The position numbers and the translations under genes were made by a program. Source: Hemicentrotus pulcherrimus (Eukaryota > Echinodermata > Echinoidea > Camarodonta > Strongylocentrotidae). From it: a stretch of DNA of 10,260 nucleotides. Positions 1 through 8,313 of this stretch are shown in pieces (the stretch's first letter is position 1; each line of letters starts with the position of its first letter). The DNA lies in contig BEXV01000583.1 in assembly GCA_003118195.1 (NCBI GenBank), forward strand, positions 102,051-112,310. Reading direction: 5' to 3'. The notes beneath the pieces are model-generated. The model was not told where the DNA came from. It saw only the letters and a program-made list of their open reading frames with translations, and did not search any database.

Positions 1-536
1 AATGTATACATTACAAAAAACTGCAGGTTATGGCATCGGTGCGGGATGGATTTTTTTTGTTCTTTTTAATTTTTTTTTTTAAAGGTTAATACATGAGGGC
101 GGTTTATACAACGTTAATTACGATATAAATGTGTAATGCAGTACGTGTCAAAGGGCTCAACAGTATTTGGCCATTTAAAAATTGGAAGGAGGAGGCCCTT
201 TTTTCCTTCTTTTTTTCTTCCAAAATGGCCGCTCTGTACATTTTTCCTGACAGTTGGGCTATTTTTCAAGATGGCCGCCAGCACTTTTTTTTTAAATCAG
301 AAATTTATAATTTTAGCAATATGTTTTTCATGTTTTTACTCGTTGAAAGAAAATAGAAGGTGGGCGGGGATGTTTAACATGATTTTATTTTTTAATGGCC
401 TTACAGTTAAACCCTAGTTCAAATTCGGATCCCTAAAATTTTGGAATTCAATTCAGAACCCAATGCAGTGAATGCACATTTACATGTACATTAGAAAATA
501 ACATGAGTGCCTTAATTCCGACCTCCTGCTGTATTA
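1..536. other. T-rich intergenic stretch, no gene recognised
   Basis: The stretch is rich in T tracts (for example 51-80) and has no convincing coding region. Overlapping frames at about 129-417 owe their length to T-rich low-complexity DNA that translates as phenylalanine runs, and they show no protein domain. The words AATGGCCGC and GATGGCCGCC occur near 224 and 270. The far right end carries the presumed target site of the element starting at 537. Confidence 0.6.
169..230. repeat. Imperfect inverted repeat with polypyrimidine loop
   Basis: The left arm has GGCCATTT (169-176) and TTGGAAG (182-188). The right arm has CTTCCAA (217-223) followed by AATGGCC (224-230), which is its complement apart from extra A bases in the left arm. 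Between them is a purine run (184-195) followed by a pyrimidine run (196-221). This could fold back as a hairpin and may be a decayed element. A related AAGATGGCCGCC word follows at about 268. Confidence 0.5.
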
Positions 537-1069
537 TACTCTTTTCACACTGGTTTTGCTTAACCCGTACTTTGCTTAACCCCGTACTATCCTTAACCCC
601 GGACTACCTTTTTTGGCTTTTCACACTCACTGTTTGTAGTCCCATACTAGCCGCTATTCCGGAATAAGAAAATACACGCTGTTCGCACTGCAATTCGTTA
701 ACCCCGGATATCGTGAATGTTATGATTGGAAATACTTCGCATCTGGCCAGCTTCGATATGCTCCATTGTGTACTACCGGACTATTTTTTGTTTCTGTTCT
801 CATTCATTTGCTTGGCACCACAATTACGGGGTTAGCAGGAGTTAGCACCTCAATTGCGGAGTTACATGTAGCCCTGCTATTTTGCAGGGTTAGTTAACCC
901 CGTACTATATGTGGGGTTAGCCAACTTTGGCCCACTTTGGTGAAACCCAGTCTGAACAGAAAGTGGAATAGGCTTAACCCTGTACCATAGGTGGGGCTAA
1001 GACCCCCCCCCCCCTTAATCCCACCTATAGTACGGGGTTAAGCAAAATATTGCCAGTGTGAAAAGAGTA
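537..1069. mobile_element. MITE-like non-autonomous DNA transposon, 533 bp
   Basis: Perfect 17-bp terminal inverted repeats are visible: TACTCTTTTCACACTGG at 537-553 and its exact complement at 1053-1069. After a 5-base offset the inverted match continues as TTTTGCTTAACCC(C)GTACT (left 554-571, right 1029-1047). The element is flanked by TTA on both sides (534-536 and 1070-1072), as expected for a PIF/Harbinger-type 3-bp target duplication. The outermost TA pairs could instead be a Tc1/mariner-type TA duplication, so the superfamily is unresolved. No transposase frame is present, so movement would have depended on an enzyme supplied elsewhere. The intact TIRs suggest a fairly young insertion. 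Confidence 0.85.
559..1043. repeat. Repeated TAACCCC(G)TACT motifs inside the 537-1069 element
   Basis: The motif TTAACCC(C)G(T/G)AC, or close variants, occurs on the plus strand near 560, 576, 594, 699, 896 and 974. It occurs in the opposite orientation near 826, 855, 913 and 1031. Such clustered motifs are typical of transposase-binding subterminal repeats; that role is inferred. A run of 12 C bases at 1003-1014 interrupts one copy. Confidence 0.65.
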
Positions 1070-1622
1070 TTAGACCATGGACCTACATGTACCCAGAGAC
1101 ATGCTTTGCAAGACAAGATAAATCCCAACACACCAAACAGTAGCAAGGGGAATCTGTGAAGCCTGAAAGGTCACCTTGTGTGTAAGCCTGTGCTGAAGAA
1201 GCCCTAATCCTCTCCTCATTATCTTAATCCTTTTAGCACCCAGTTAATCCTATTGTCAAACCCCTTTCATCACTCACCCTCCAGAGAATCCTGATTAGGT
1301 ACTTTACACTGGCTACTGATTTTCAGTGCAGATTGGTTATGTCAACACATTTAGGCTTACAGTACATGTACATTTTAACATGTAACAGTTTTGATGGTGA
1401 ATGTACATTACATGACTGTACAATACTGTATGTAAATGTACACTGAAGGTGTGTCTACAGTACATAGCCTACAAGCAGGGAAACTCCCTGTTTAGAAGTA
1501 CTAATACCTCTATCTACATGTACACTGTACATGTATGCTCAGTGTAGACCTCAAAGCTAATCTTGAGCTCTGCTGATTTGGGAATAGTATTTTGAGAGAA
1601 AATTACTATGATTAGCATAAAA
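1070..1622. other. Intergenic stretch between two foldback elements
   Basis: No coding region is recognised. The stretch contains the TAATCC triplet described separately and scattered ATGTAC words (about 1361-1442 and 1515-1536). It also has a small perfect hairpin, CAGGGA / TCCCTG (1476-1481 and 1485-1490). Confidence 0.55.
1205..1250 (+). promoter_or_regulatory. Three TAATCC motifs at exact 20-bp spacing (possible K50 homeodomain sites)
   Basis: TAATCCT begins at 1205, 1225 and 1245, always on the same strand and exactly 20 bp apart, about two helical turns. TAATCC is the established core site of K50 homeodomain proteins such as Otx, Gsc and Pitx. A fourth partial match, GAATCCTGATTAGG, follows near 1286. 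The rest of each 20-bp unit is not conserved, so this is not a simple tandem repeat. Function as an enhancer is inference. Confidence 0.3.
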
Positions 1623-2036
1623 CAGCCTTTTGACACACAGCAAAAATAGTTTAAAGTTGTTTAACTCATCAGTTTTAAACAGCTTTAAAAAAATTTGTCT
1701 GTGTGAACATTGTTTTATGTTTGGATAGATACAAAGTCGCGATTCATACGCCCCTCAAAGCAGGCTGCAGATCTACAATGTAGAGAGCTTGACATTTCGT
1801 GTGAGAACGGTTATTTGGTTTAAACTGGATGGAGCGTGTGTCTTGTTTGATATGACCTGACCTTCAATGCGCAATGGCACTACTGCGCATTTTACGAGCA
1901 GTAGTTAATCACGAAACGATTAACGATCGCACCAAAAATTCTGTGTGTGAATGATGTCGTATGTAAAGCTGATTAGTTCAAAGTGCTTGAAACTAATCAG
2001 CTTTAAAGAATTTTTTACTCTTGTGTGAAAAGGCTG
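1623..2036. mobile_element. Older foldback (MITE-like) element, 414 bp
   Basis: The ends are imperfect inverted repeats: CAGCCTTTTGACACACAG at 1623-1640 against the complement of CTCTTGTGTGAAAAGGCTG ending at 2036. The inverted similarity continues inward for roughly 90 bp at lower identity, including TTTAAAG and CAGCTTTA words on both sides. Variants of TCTGTGTGAA recur near 1699 and 1940. No clear target-site duplication is visible, and no transposase is encoded. The right part, from 1822, is repeated at 2638-2852 because the element is cut by the large duplication. Confidence 0.65.
1965..2004. repeat. Strong 17-bp hairpin in the foldback element
   Basis: AAAGCTGATTAGTTCAA (1965-1981) pairs with TTGAAACTAATCAGCTTT (1987-2004), with one bulged A and a five-base loop. 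Nearby smaller inverted repeats are AATGCGCA/TGCGCATT (1866-1873, 1884-1891) and GTTAATC/GATTAAC (1904-1910, 1918-1924). All are repeated 816 bp downstream in the second copy. Confidence 0.7.
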
Positions 2037-2042
2037 ATAGTA

Positions 2043-2090
2043 GCCTACATGTACATGTACAGTACATGTACAGTACATGTACATGTACAT
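2043..2090. repeat. ACATGT/ACAGT microsatellite array, copy 1
   Basis: Five ACATGT words are interspersed with ACAGT units. The same array is present without visible change at 2859-2906 in the second copy. It lies immediately outside the right end of the foldback element. Confidence 0.8.
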
Positions 2091-2120
2091 ATCCACAAGC
2101 TAAGGTATACACTTGAAGCG

Positions 2121-2481
2121 AAGGGAGAGAACTACACTGATTGATATCGTGCAGATTGGATGGTCTAACTAATCAAACTAGTATTGCTTCTACATTGTAC
2201 ATACAAACATATCAATCTTGTTGTTTTATGCTAAAACAGTGCTGGGCCTTGGCGCATAACTTTACCATTAATGGTAGGTTTGTAACTTCCATAGATATTG
2301 TGATTTGATTACCTGTCGAGTGATGTTGCCATGGTAGTTATTGGTTAATATGGATGGCAATGTAATTAGAAAGGAGAGAGTACTAATTGATGTTGTGCAG
2401 ATTGGACTGTCAAACCAATTACTCAGACAACTTCTACGTGCAAACACATCAATCCTGTTGTTTTATGCCAAACAGTAACGG
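2121..2481 (+). repeat. Diverged ~120-bp direct repeat pair, copy 1
   Basis: Unit 1 (about 2121-2243) and unit 2 (about 2371-2481) share blocks in the same order: a purine-rich GGAGAGA, ACTRATTGATRTYGTGCAGATTGGA, a CTTCTAC word, CAAACAYATCAATC and TGTTGTTTTATGC. Unit starts are about 250 bp apart. Between them lie the 14-bp palindrome TACCATTAATGGTA (2263-2276) and the inverted pair TTGCCAT/ATGGCAA (2326-2332, 2354-2360). Flanking sequence may extend the unit to about 250 bp, but the similarity there is weak. The pair is clearly older than the 815-bp duplication that contains it. Confidence 0.7.
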
Positions 2482-2636
2482 TGATAAATGTACATGTAGG
2501 CTGTACTTTCAAGTTCGTGTTTATGGTACATTCATTTGGTGTTAGGGACCATGGCACACATAAACACTTTTCTCTTTAATACTAGAAAGAACTTGGGGGA
2601 ATTTATGGGATTCCCCTCATGACTCTTGTTTTTTTT

Positions 2637-2637
2637 N
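2637..2637. other. Ambiguous base N at the duplication junction
   Basis: The only N in the window lies exactly between a poly-T run ending copy 1 and the first base of copy 2. This marks either an unresolved homopolymer base or a contig join. Confidence 0.95.
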
Positions 2638-3480
2638 AAACTGGATGGAGCGTGTGTCTTGTTTGATATGACCTGACCTTCAATGCGCAATGGCACTACT
2701 GCGCATTTTACGAGCAGTAGTTAATCACGAAACGATTAACGATCGCACCAAAAATTCTGTGTGTGAATGATGTCGTATGTAAAGCTGATTAGTTCAAAGT
2801 GCTTGAAACTAATCAGCTTTAAAGAATTTTTTACTCTTGTGTGAAAAGGCTGATAGTAGCCTACATGTACATGTACAGTACATGTACAGTACATGTACAT
2901 GTACATATCCACAAGCTAAGGTATACACTTGAAGCGAAGGGAGAGAACTACACTGATTGATATCGTGCAGATTGGATGGTCTAACTAATCAAACTAGTAT
3001 TGCTTCTACATTGTACATACAAACATATCAATCTTGTTGTTTTATGCTAAAACAGTGCTGGGCCTTGGCGCATAACTTTACCATTAATGGTAGGTTTGTA
3101 ACTTCCATACATGTACATGTACATGTAGATATTGTGATTTGATTACCTGTCGAGTGATGTTGCCATGGTAGTTATTGGTTAATATGGATGGCAATGTAAT
3201 TAGAAAGGAGAGAGTACTAATTGATGTTGTGCAGATTGGACTGTCAAACCAATAACTCAGACAACTTCTACGTGCAAACACATCAATCCTGTTGTTTTAT
3301 GCCAAACAGTAACGGTGTTTCATGTACACAGTCATAAATGTAGGCTGTACTTTCAAGTTTGTGTTTATGGTACGTTCATTTGGTGTTAGGGACCATGGCA
3401 CACATAAACACTTTTCTCTTTAATACTAGAAAGAACTTGGGGGAATTTATGGGATTCCCCTCATGACTCTTGTTTTTTTT
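2638..3480 (+). repeat. Large direct duplication, copy 2 (843 bp)
   Basis: This is the second copy of 1822-2636, offset by 816 bp at its start and by 844 bp at its end. It is 28 bp longer because of an 18-bp ATGTAC-type insertion (about 3109-3126) and a 10-bp larger patch near 3316-3345. It carries only the right half of the foldback element (2638-2852). Short frames inside it (about 2957-3142 plus, 3084-3281 minus) are not conserved in copy 1 because of the insertion, so they are not genes. Confidence 0.9.
2937..3315 (+). repeat. Diverged ~120-bp direct repeat pair, copy 2
   Basis: The units at about 2937-3059 and 3205-3315 correspond to the pair at 2121-2481. Their spacing is 18 bp larger because of the ATGTAC insertion between them. 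The TACCATTAATGGTA palindrome is at 3079-3092. Confidence 0.65.
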
Positions 3481-3523
3481 TGTCTGTTAATATAAGTGGG
3501 TTTTTTCCCCCTTGAAGGAAAGA

Positions 3524-3564
3524 TTACATGTACATGTACATTGTACATGTACATGTATGTATGT
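3524..3564. repeat. ATGTAC array
   Basis: Four ACATGT words are arranged around a central ATTGTAC, giving a near-palindromic array, followed by TATGTATG. No other feature is recognised in 3481-3660. Confidence 0.8.
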
Positions 3565-3680
3565 AATGCACGTTCAGTAGTCAATTGAACAACCAGAATA
3601 AGGTTTTTCCTACTCTTTTTTTTCTTTTCATGGCTTTTACAAGATGTATAATAATTTACTGTTCACACTGTGGTTAGAGC

Positions 3681-3998
3681 AGGGCTTACTAATGCAGCAC
3701 ACCAGATGCCAATGCCAATTTGCAATTCATGAGCATAGCCATTTGAAATCAAAATAACTTGGCATAAAAAGCAAAATTAACTCTTACAGATGTACTGTAA
3801 GCAAAAATGTACATGTACTGTACACTGTACATGTACATGTACAGTATGTGGGACTACACTATTAAAAGGGGCATATGCCATTGCATGAACATGTTAGATT
3901 GAACATGCTTGGGTGTACCGTATTTGGAACAGGGCCTTGAACACTAATGTAGCACTCCAGATGTCGATGCCAATTTGCAACTCATGTTCATAGTTGCC
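3681..3998 (+). repeat. Diverged direct repeat pair, ~250-255 bp apart
   Basis: Blocks at about 3679-3740 and 3929-3998 share AGGGC, ACTAATG, AGCAC, CCAGATG, YGATGCCAATTTGCAA or its close variant, and TTCATRGCC-like words in the same order. Between them lies a dense ATGTAC array (about 3808-3846). No coding potential is seen, and the family is unknown to me. Confidence 0.6.
3808..3846. repeat. ATGTAC/CTGTAC array
   Basis: A run of TGTACATGTAC, CTGTAC and ACTGTAC words ends in TACAGTATGTG. A similar ending occurs again at about 4018-4029, next to the second unit of the 250-bp pair. Confidence 0.75.
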
Positions 3999-4029
3999 AA
4001 GTACATCATGTACACATGTACAGTATGTG

Positions 4030-5010
4030 CACTCCCGTATTCAAAATTCGAACCCTACACTCTAATGGAAGTGCATGCATCAATCGAGGCTAAATTCCAG
4101 TAGCACTTCTGCCCACTCACATAATTCACTAACCAAGCGTTATCTCATTAGCCAGACAATCCGTATAAACAGGAATTAGCAAAAAATAAAATGTGAGCAT
4201 TTTCCATTTCTGGCGAGCAGTGGGCTGAATTTTAGCATGCGGAATTAAAGAAACGGCCTTGTGGGTGAAATGCTTCCCTCACTAAAGGCAGGATCATGAA
4301 ATTCATTCACATACATTGTACACTGTACTCTACAATTGAGATAGAAAATGTCAAGGACAGACAGAGTTTTTACAATACACTGTACATTGCAGCTTCTGCG
4401 GTTGCTTTACATTACAGCTTCAAGGGTTGCCTCTAGAATACATGTATGTACATTATGTCACGGTTGAAATTGGAGTAATGCATCACGCTTTGCTCTGAAT
4501 ATTGAGTACCTGTATAATTTGTTCAACGCAATTGAGATACATGATGTAGAGGCCCATACATGTATGTGATATGCAGGCCTTCATGAACAGTGGTATACAT
4601 TGCACAGTACATGAATGAAAGTGTACGATGAAGAACATGCATCATGCATTCTTCCAAAGTTAATTCAAAGAGAGGAAATTTATCTCATCTGGACATTGGT
4701 TCATTCAGCTACATGAACTGTACATGTATATTTAATAAAAGGTGCACAAAACATACACAAACATATTGTACACCTTCAAGTACAGTATGCATTCAATCCT
4801 TGAGCATTGTAAGCATTTTTTTACTACCAGTATCTGAATTTTTATCGATCAAAAATGCCTACCGGTAATATTTTTCCAGCATTTTAAAAAAATATTTAAA
4901 TTTTATCCTGTCATCTTGGAACAGGGTAAATAATATAAAACATCAGACAATGTCTTGTCTTGCTTGATAATTGACAACCAAAGATTCCCAGACTACATGT
5001 ACATGTAAAT
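4030..5010. other. Intergenic stretch, no gene recognised
   Basis: Short frames near 4644-4868 (plus) and 4911-5108 (minus) translate ATGTAC-rich DNA and show no domain; the second overlaps the SINE. Scattered palindromes include CATACATGTATG near 4556. A non-repetitive AT-moderate block at about 4120-4260 has several TAAT-type words, but I see no recognisable function. Confidence 0.5.
4383..4432 (+). repeat. Two-unit 25-bp imperfect tandem repeat
   Basis: The units at 4383-4407 and 4408-4432 match at 20 of 25 positions by eye, sharing TACATT, CAGCTTC and GGTTGC. It is followed directly by another ATGTAC cluster. Confidence 0.65.
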
Positions 5011-5012
5011 GT

Positions 5013-5284
5013 AGAGGTGTCGTGGTCAAGTGGATACAATGTACATGTAAATGTACATGCATTGTAGCCAGACTTTTGATCACACGCGGCACTGATGTCC
5101 TTTGGCAAAACATTGATCTACATTTGCCACACTCAAACCAGGTGATGTAAATGGGAATCTGGCAGGAATCAATTCCTTGAAATGCTAGAGCGCCATGATG
5201 GCAGCACAGGTATTAAAAACCGGGGTAATAATCTCAGAGTTTGGAAGTGCTTAGCGCTATATAAAGCTGAGTATTATCATTTCT
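5013..5284 (+). mobile_element. tRNA-derived SINE
   Basis: The 5' end resembles a tRNA: TGTCGTGGTCAAGTGGATAC contains a good RNA polymerase III A box, TGGTCAAGTGG, at 5023-5033. A degraded B box may lie near 5073-5083 (CTTTTGATCAC), followed by the CGCGGCAC word typical of a tRNA-like 3' end. The body has segments I associate with marine invertebrate SINEs: TCCTTTGGCAA (about 5098), CCAGGTGATGTAAATGGGA (about 5139), GGCAGGAATCAATTCCTTGA (5161-5180), GGGGTAATAAT (5222-5232) and TTAGCGCTATATAA (5251-5264). An ATGTAC-type microsatellite (about 5037-5056) has expanded inside the tRNA head, between the two boxes. That and the weak B box suggest an old, inactive copy. Ends are approximate because both flanks are ATGTAC repeats. 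Confidence 0.75.
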
Positions 5285-5299
5285 ACATACATGTATGTA
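5284..5299. repeat. 16-bp perfect palindrome
   Basis: TACATACATGTATGTA is fully self-complementary. It lies at the 3' end of the SINE, where a microsatellite tail or target-site copy would be expected. Confidence 0.7.
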
Positions 5300-5960
5300 C
5301 AAGTCTTGCCGACAAAAATCGCTCAATTTCAATGAATAATTTTTCCCATCCAAAATACAATTCTGAAACACACGCTCAATTCTAAAGCAAAATCTAAGCT
5401 TTCAGATTTCAGAGAGCAAATTACGTGATTAACAATAGCTCGGTACACAGTGGGATACAATCAAAGGCTAAAAATTGTATTATTATCTCGCATGGGGACG
5501 CGTTTTTCTGCAAAGTAAACACATAAGCCATACAATACAGGTATCAAAGCAAACAGCAAATTATGTTCAGGTCCTGCCAGACAAAACAAGCAGGCCTGTT
5601 TGCATTCATCCTAAGTAAGCAATGGGTAGGCAAATATGATATCACTATTTCAATGCTTCTGGTCAGAATTTGCACTGAAGATGATACGCGAAAAACCCGA
5701 GCATTTTTTGTGAAGGACTTGTCACTTATATTTTTCACAGGAGGTCCGGGTTTAACTTTTAGGGTCTTTACATAAATAAATCCTGTTAAAAAAAAAATTG
5801 GGGTCCTGAGCTAAGAAACTGTACATGTAGAATGTAGGGGATATAATGTGTGCACCAGGTGCCTGTTACTGTAAATCTCTACAGTATGTATACATGTACA
5901 ATGTACATGTATAAACATGTGGGACTAACCATATATACAGTACATGTAAAGAATTAAGAT
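5300..5960. other. Intergenic stretch, no gene recognised
   Basis: Two opposed short frames cover about 5544-5775; neither shows a domain and they overlap each other. ATCAAAG words occur at 5460 and 5543. An A tract at about 5789 and ATGTAC clusters at 5820-5950 are the only other structure. Confidence 0.5.
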
Positions 5961-5962
5961 TA

Positions 5963-5999
5963 TTTTTTAAACTATTGATATTAATCAATGATTAAAAAA
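5963..5999. repeat. AT-rich hairpin
   Basis: TTTTTTAA (5963-5970) and ATTGAT (5974-5979) pair with ATCAAT (5984-5989) and TTAAAAAA (5992-5999), across a four-base loop and small internal mismatches. It may be a decayed foldback element or chance in AT-rich DNA. Confidence 0.5.
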
Positions 6000-7280
6000 A
6001 AACTTTGGGGGTGAGATTAATCTGTGAGCCAATGGAACCTTCTAGAAATTGTCTCGACTAGCCTCAGCTGTACTGATCTATGATAACCAGGAAGTCCTAA
6101 GTTTGTTTGAAACCAAGTTGGAATACGACGTTAAAAGCGTGTTTGCACTTTGGAAAGGAATCAACCTTGATTTACCAAGTTCTTGGATATCATTTTTTTT
6201 TGTTAAAGGTCTACTGACTGCTAAATTTTAAAAGAATACATTTGCTTTCTTTACTTGGCACTCACTTAAAATAGTGATCACTCATATTATCACATTTTCC
6301 TTTAATTCATGCTTTTCATACCGTTTGTCCTGGGGGACCTACATGTAAGCAAAATCGTTTGGGATCTGAATGGAAACACACCTTTCAACCGTAGTGTGAA
6401 AAATATCAACACTCCCTTTAATATAAAAATCATGATATTCCCCTTACATCACGCTTGAGTAACTCACCCCACGCTCCCAACGGCTGGGTATTTCTATCAG
6501 ACTGCAAGCTGTCAGTTATCACACATATTTACAAATGGGAACAAGTTCATTCCAGCCCGGGTTGGGACTTGGGACATGTACAAGGTTCAAAATGCATGTG
6601 GACTGTGGATTACAGATAGTGTACATTACAAGGACACTATACATGTGCAAATACAAAGGATGACTCATCACTCATCAGTATTTCTATAGTAAAATACAGG
6701 CCCTATTTTTGAGCTGTGAAAATCTTTTTTTGCTACATTGTTATGTCCATGTACTATCCACATCCGCATGTGTGTGTTTCTTACAAAATTTCTTTCATGT
6801 TCTTCCTTTCAAAGGCCCTCAGAAAGGAGGGGACAAATAAGCAACTAAAAAGGAAAGAAGAGAAAAAGGGTCCCTGGAGTTTGAGGAAGAGAGCACACAT
6901 TTATTTGTAGAATGTTTGGTGATAGAGCTAAAAAAAAGTTACCTCATCTCTTCGTTAAATTAAAATTAATGTTTTGCCATTACAGTATTTTATATTCTCC
7001 AATTTACTATAAAAACACAAATATCTGTCAACAGTCCTTCAGATATACCTGTACAGTATGCACAGTACATAATGTAGGGCCCGCTCGTTCACTGTTTAGT
7101 GTTTACAAAATCTGAAATTGGAGGGAATTTATTCTACCAGCAATATGAAAATCCTGCATACAAACTCTTGGACTGGCTTGAAAAGAAGGTCATTAATAAA
7201 AGAGTTCACAGCCAACCCACCCCTCGGCCTCAGGCTCAGGGACAGACAGTTGTTACATGTACAGGCCTGACCTGCACATG
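6000..7280. other. AT-rich intergenic stretch, no gene supported
   Basis: Short plus-strand frames at about 6049-6231, 6716-6910, 6912-7115 and 7099-7281 have no recognisable domain, and the first and last begin at non-ATG codons. The frame at 7099-7281 reads with fairly protein-like composition around residues 13-45 (tyrosine, tryptophan and charged residues), so an unrecognised exon cannot be excluded. A 24-base purine run lies at 6847-6870, and a small inverted repeat, ATAGTGT/ACACTAT, at 6616-6640. Confidence 0.45.
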
Positions 7281-8313
7281 ATAAACTACACAGTATACTT
7301 CAGTAGTATGGTCAATACACTGACTGTGTTTGTAATGTCAGACTCTAAATAGCTGCAATACCTTGCCAGCATCAAATCTTACTCAATGCAATTATCCATT
7401 GATGCAGATTTGTGAATGTCATCACGAAACATAAAGCACAAGACAGCTCTGCCCTACAAATCACGTGCTAACATTGCATGTACAATGTACATGTACCGGT
7501 AGATGGAGAGCTGTGTATGAATGGCTAGTCTGGAGCACAGACCTATTCGACACAACATTGCATAAATCCTTGAACACACATGTACAGTATGTAGGCTAAT
7601 ACACTGTCAGTCCCTTGCTGTTCAAAATATCAGCCGAAAGACAATGCCTATAGTGGTACAATGTATGCCCAAAGGTGCATGGAGAGATGTACATGTACAG
7701 CTCAGACTCTGTGTATAGCGTTATTAACTGCCAAGACCAAGAAGTTACTTCTTGCCAAGACTCTATGCTGACATTCAATACATGAACATGTTGAGTAGAG
7801 CTAGTCTGCTGGCAAAGACTTTATTTATTTGTTTGTTTGACAAGGAGTTGGGATTTCATCATTGGATCATGTGTTATACGCGACTGCTTGTGAGTTCGAG
7901 CGGTGACCTTGGACTTTGCAAAAGAAAACAGAGGCAGAAGCGTGATCACTCAATACTGTGCTCTGCTCAAGATGCTTACGGAAGTATAGGCCTGAGACTG
8001 TGAACTGCAGCCTTCATACATGTACATGTAGTGTAACATATTATTAGACCCCATGATATGCATTAATTACTGTAAAGACTTTCACAACATGAAACCTTCC
8101 AGCAAATTAATATACAGCCATCCTCAAGGAAAAGAAAATTGTGTGAATTTCAAAAAATAATAAGGTACCTCATTCAAGAGATATTTTTATTTTCTCACTG
8201 CTTTAATAGCATAAAAACTTGATCCCAATAAAGGTTCTAAAAATATGATTTTCATAATTATTGTCGACTTGCCACACGAATGAATGGGAGCCGAATCAGG
8301 CAGATGAGCCCCG
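7281..8313. other. Intergenic stretch, no gene supported
   Basis: ATGTAC clusters occur near 7482-7496, 7579-7588, 7688-7700 and 8018-8030. A frame at 7752-8003 (plus) and one at 7596-7778 (minus) show no domain. GTGAGTTCGAGCGG near 7890 resembles a polymerase III B box, but no matching A box or SINE body is evident. 8040-8260 is AT-rich and featureless. Confidence 0.45.

Larger units (their letters stand above)
1822..2636 (+). repeat. Large direct duplication, copy 1 (815 bp)
   Basis: This segment is nearly identical to 2638-3480. The first ~467 bases (1822-2288) appear identical by eye, including a variable-looking ATGTAC array. The remainder differs by an 18-bp ATGTAC-type insertion in copy 2 (after 2292), substitutions at 2420 (T/A), 2516 (C/T) and 2530 (A/G), and a replaced patch near 2482 that adds 10 bp to copy 2. 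The segment begins in the middle of the 1623-2036 foldback element and ends in a poly-T run next to the N. Confidence 0.9.

Noticed and set aside
129..417. Overlapping small open frames at the left end
   Set aside because: They are phenylalanine-rich translations of T tracts, in two frames at once, with no domain or codon structure.
1003..1014. Run of 12 C as a G-quadruplex locus
   Set aside because: It is a single homopolymer inside a MITE with no further G tracts in phase, most simply slippage.
2043..2090. Regular ATGTAC arrays as a CRISPR-like array
   Set aside because: There are no unique spacers of constant length; it is simple-sequence DNA in a eukaryotic context.
2121..2481. Direct repeat pair as LTRs of a small retroelement
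   Set aside because: The pair has no TG...CA ends, primer-binding site or polypurine tract, and the interval is only about 127 bp.
2957..3281. Small frames inside duplication copy 2
   Set aside because: They depend on the ATGTAC insertion and are not preserved in the nearly identical copy 1.
7860..7920. Possible second tRNA-derived SINE around GTGAGTTCGAGCGG
   Set aside because: There is a B-box-like word only. No A box at a suitable distance and no recognisable SINE body were found.
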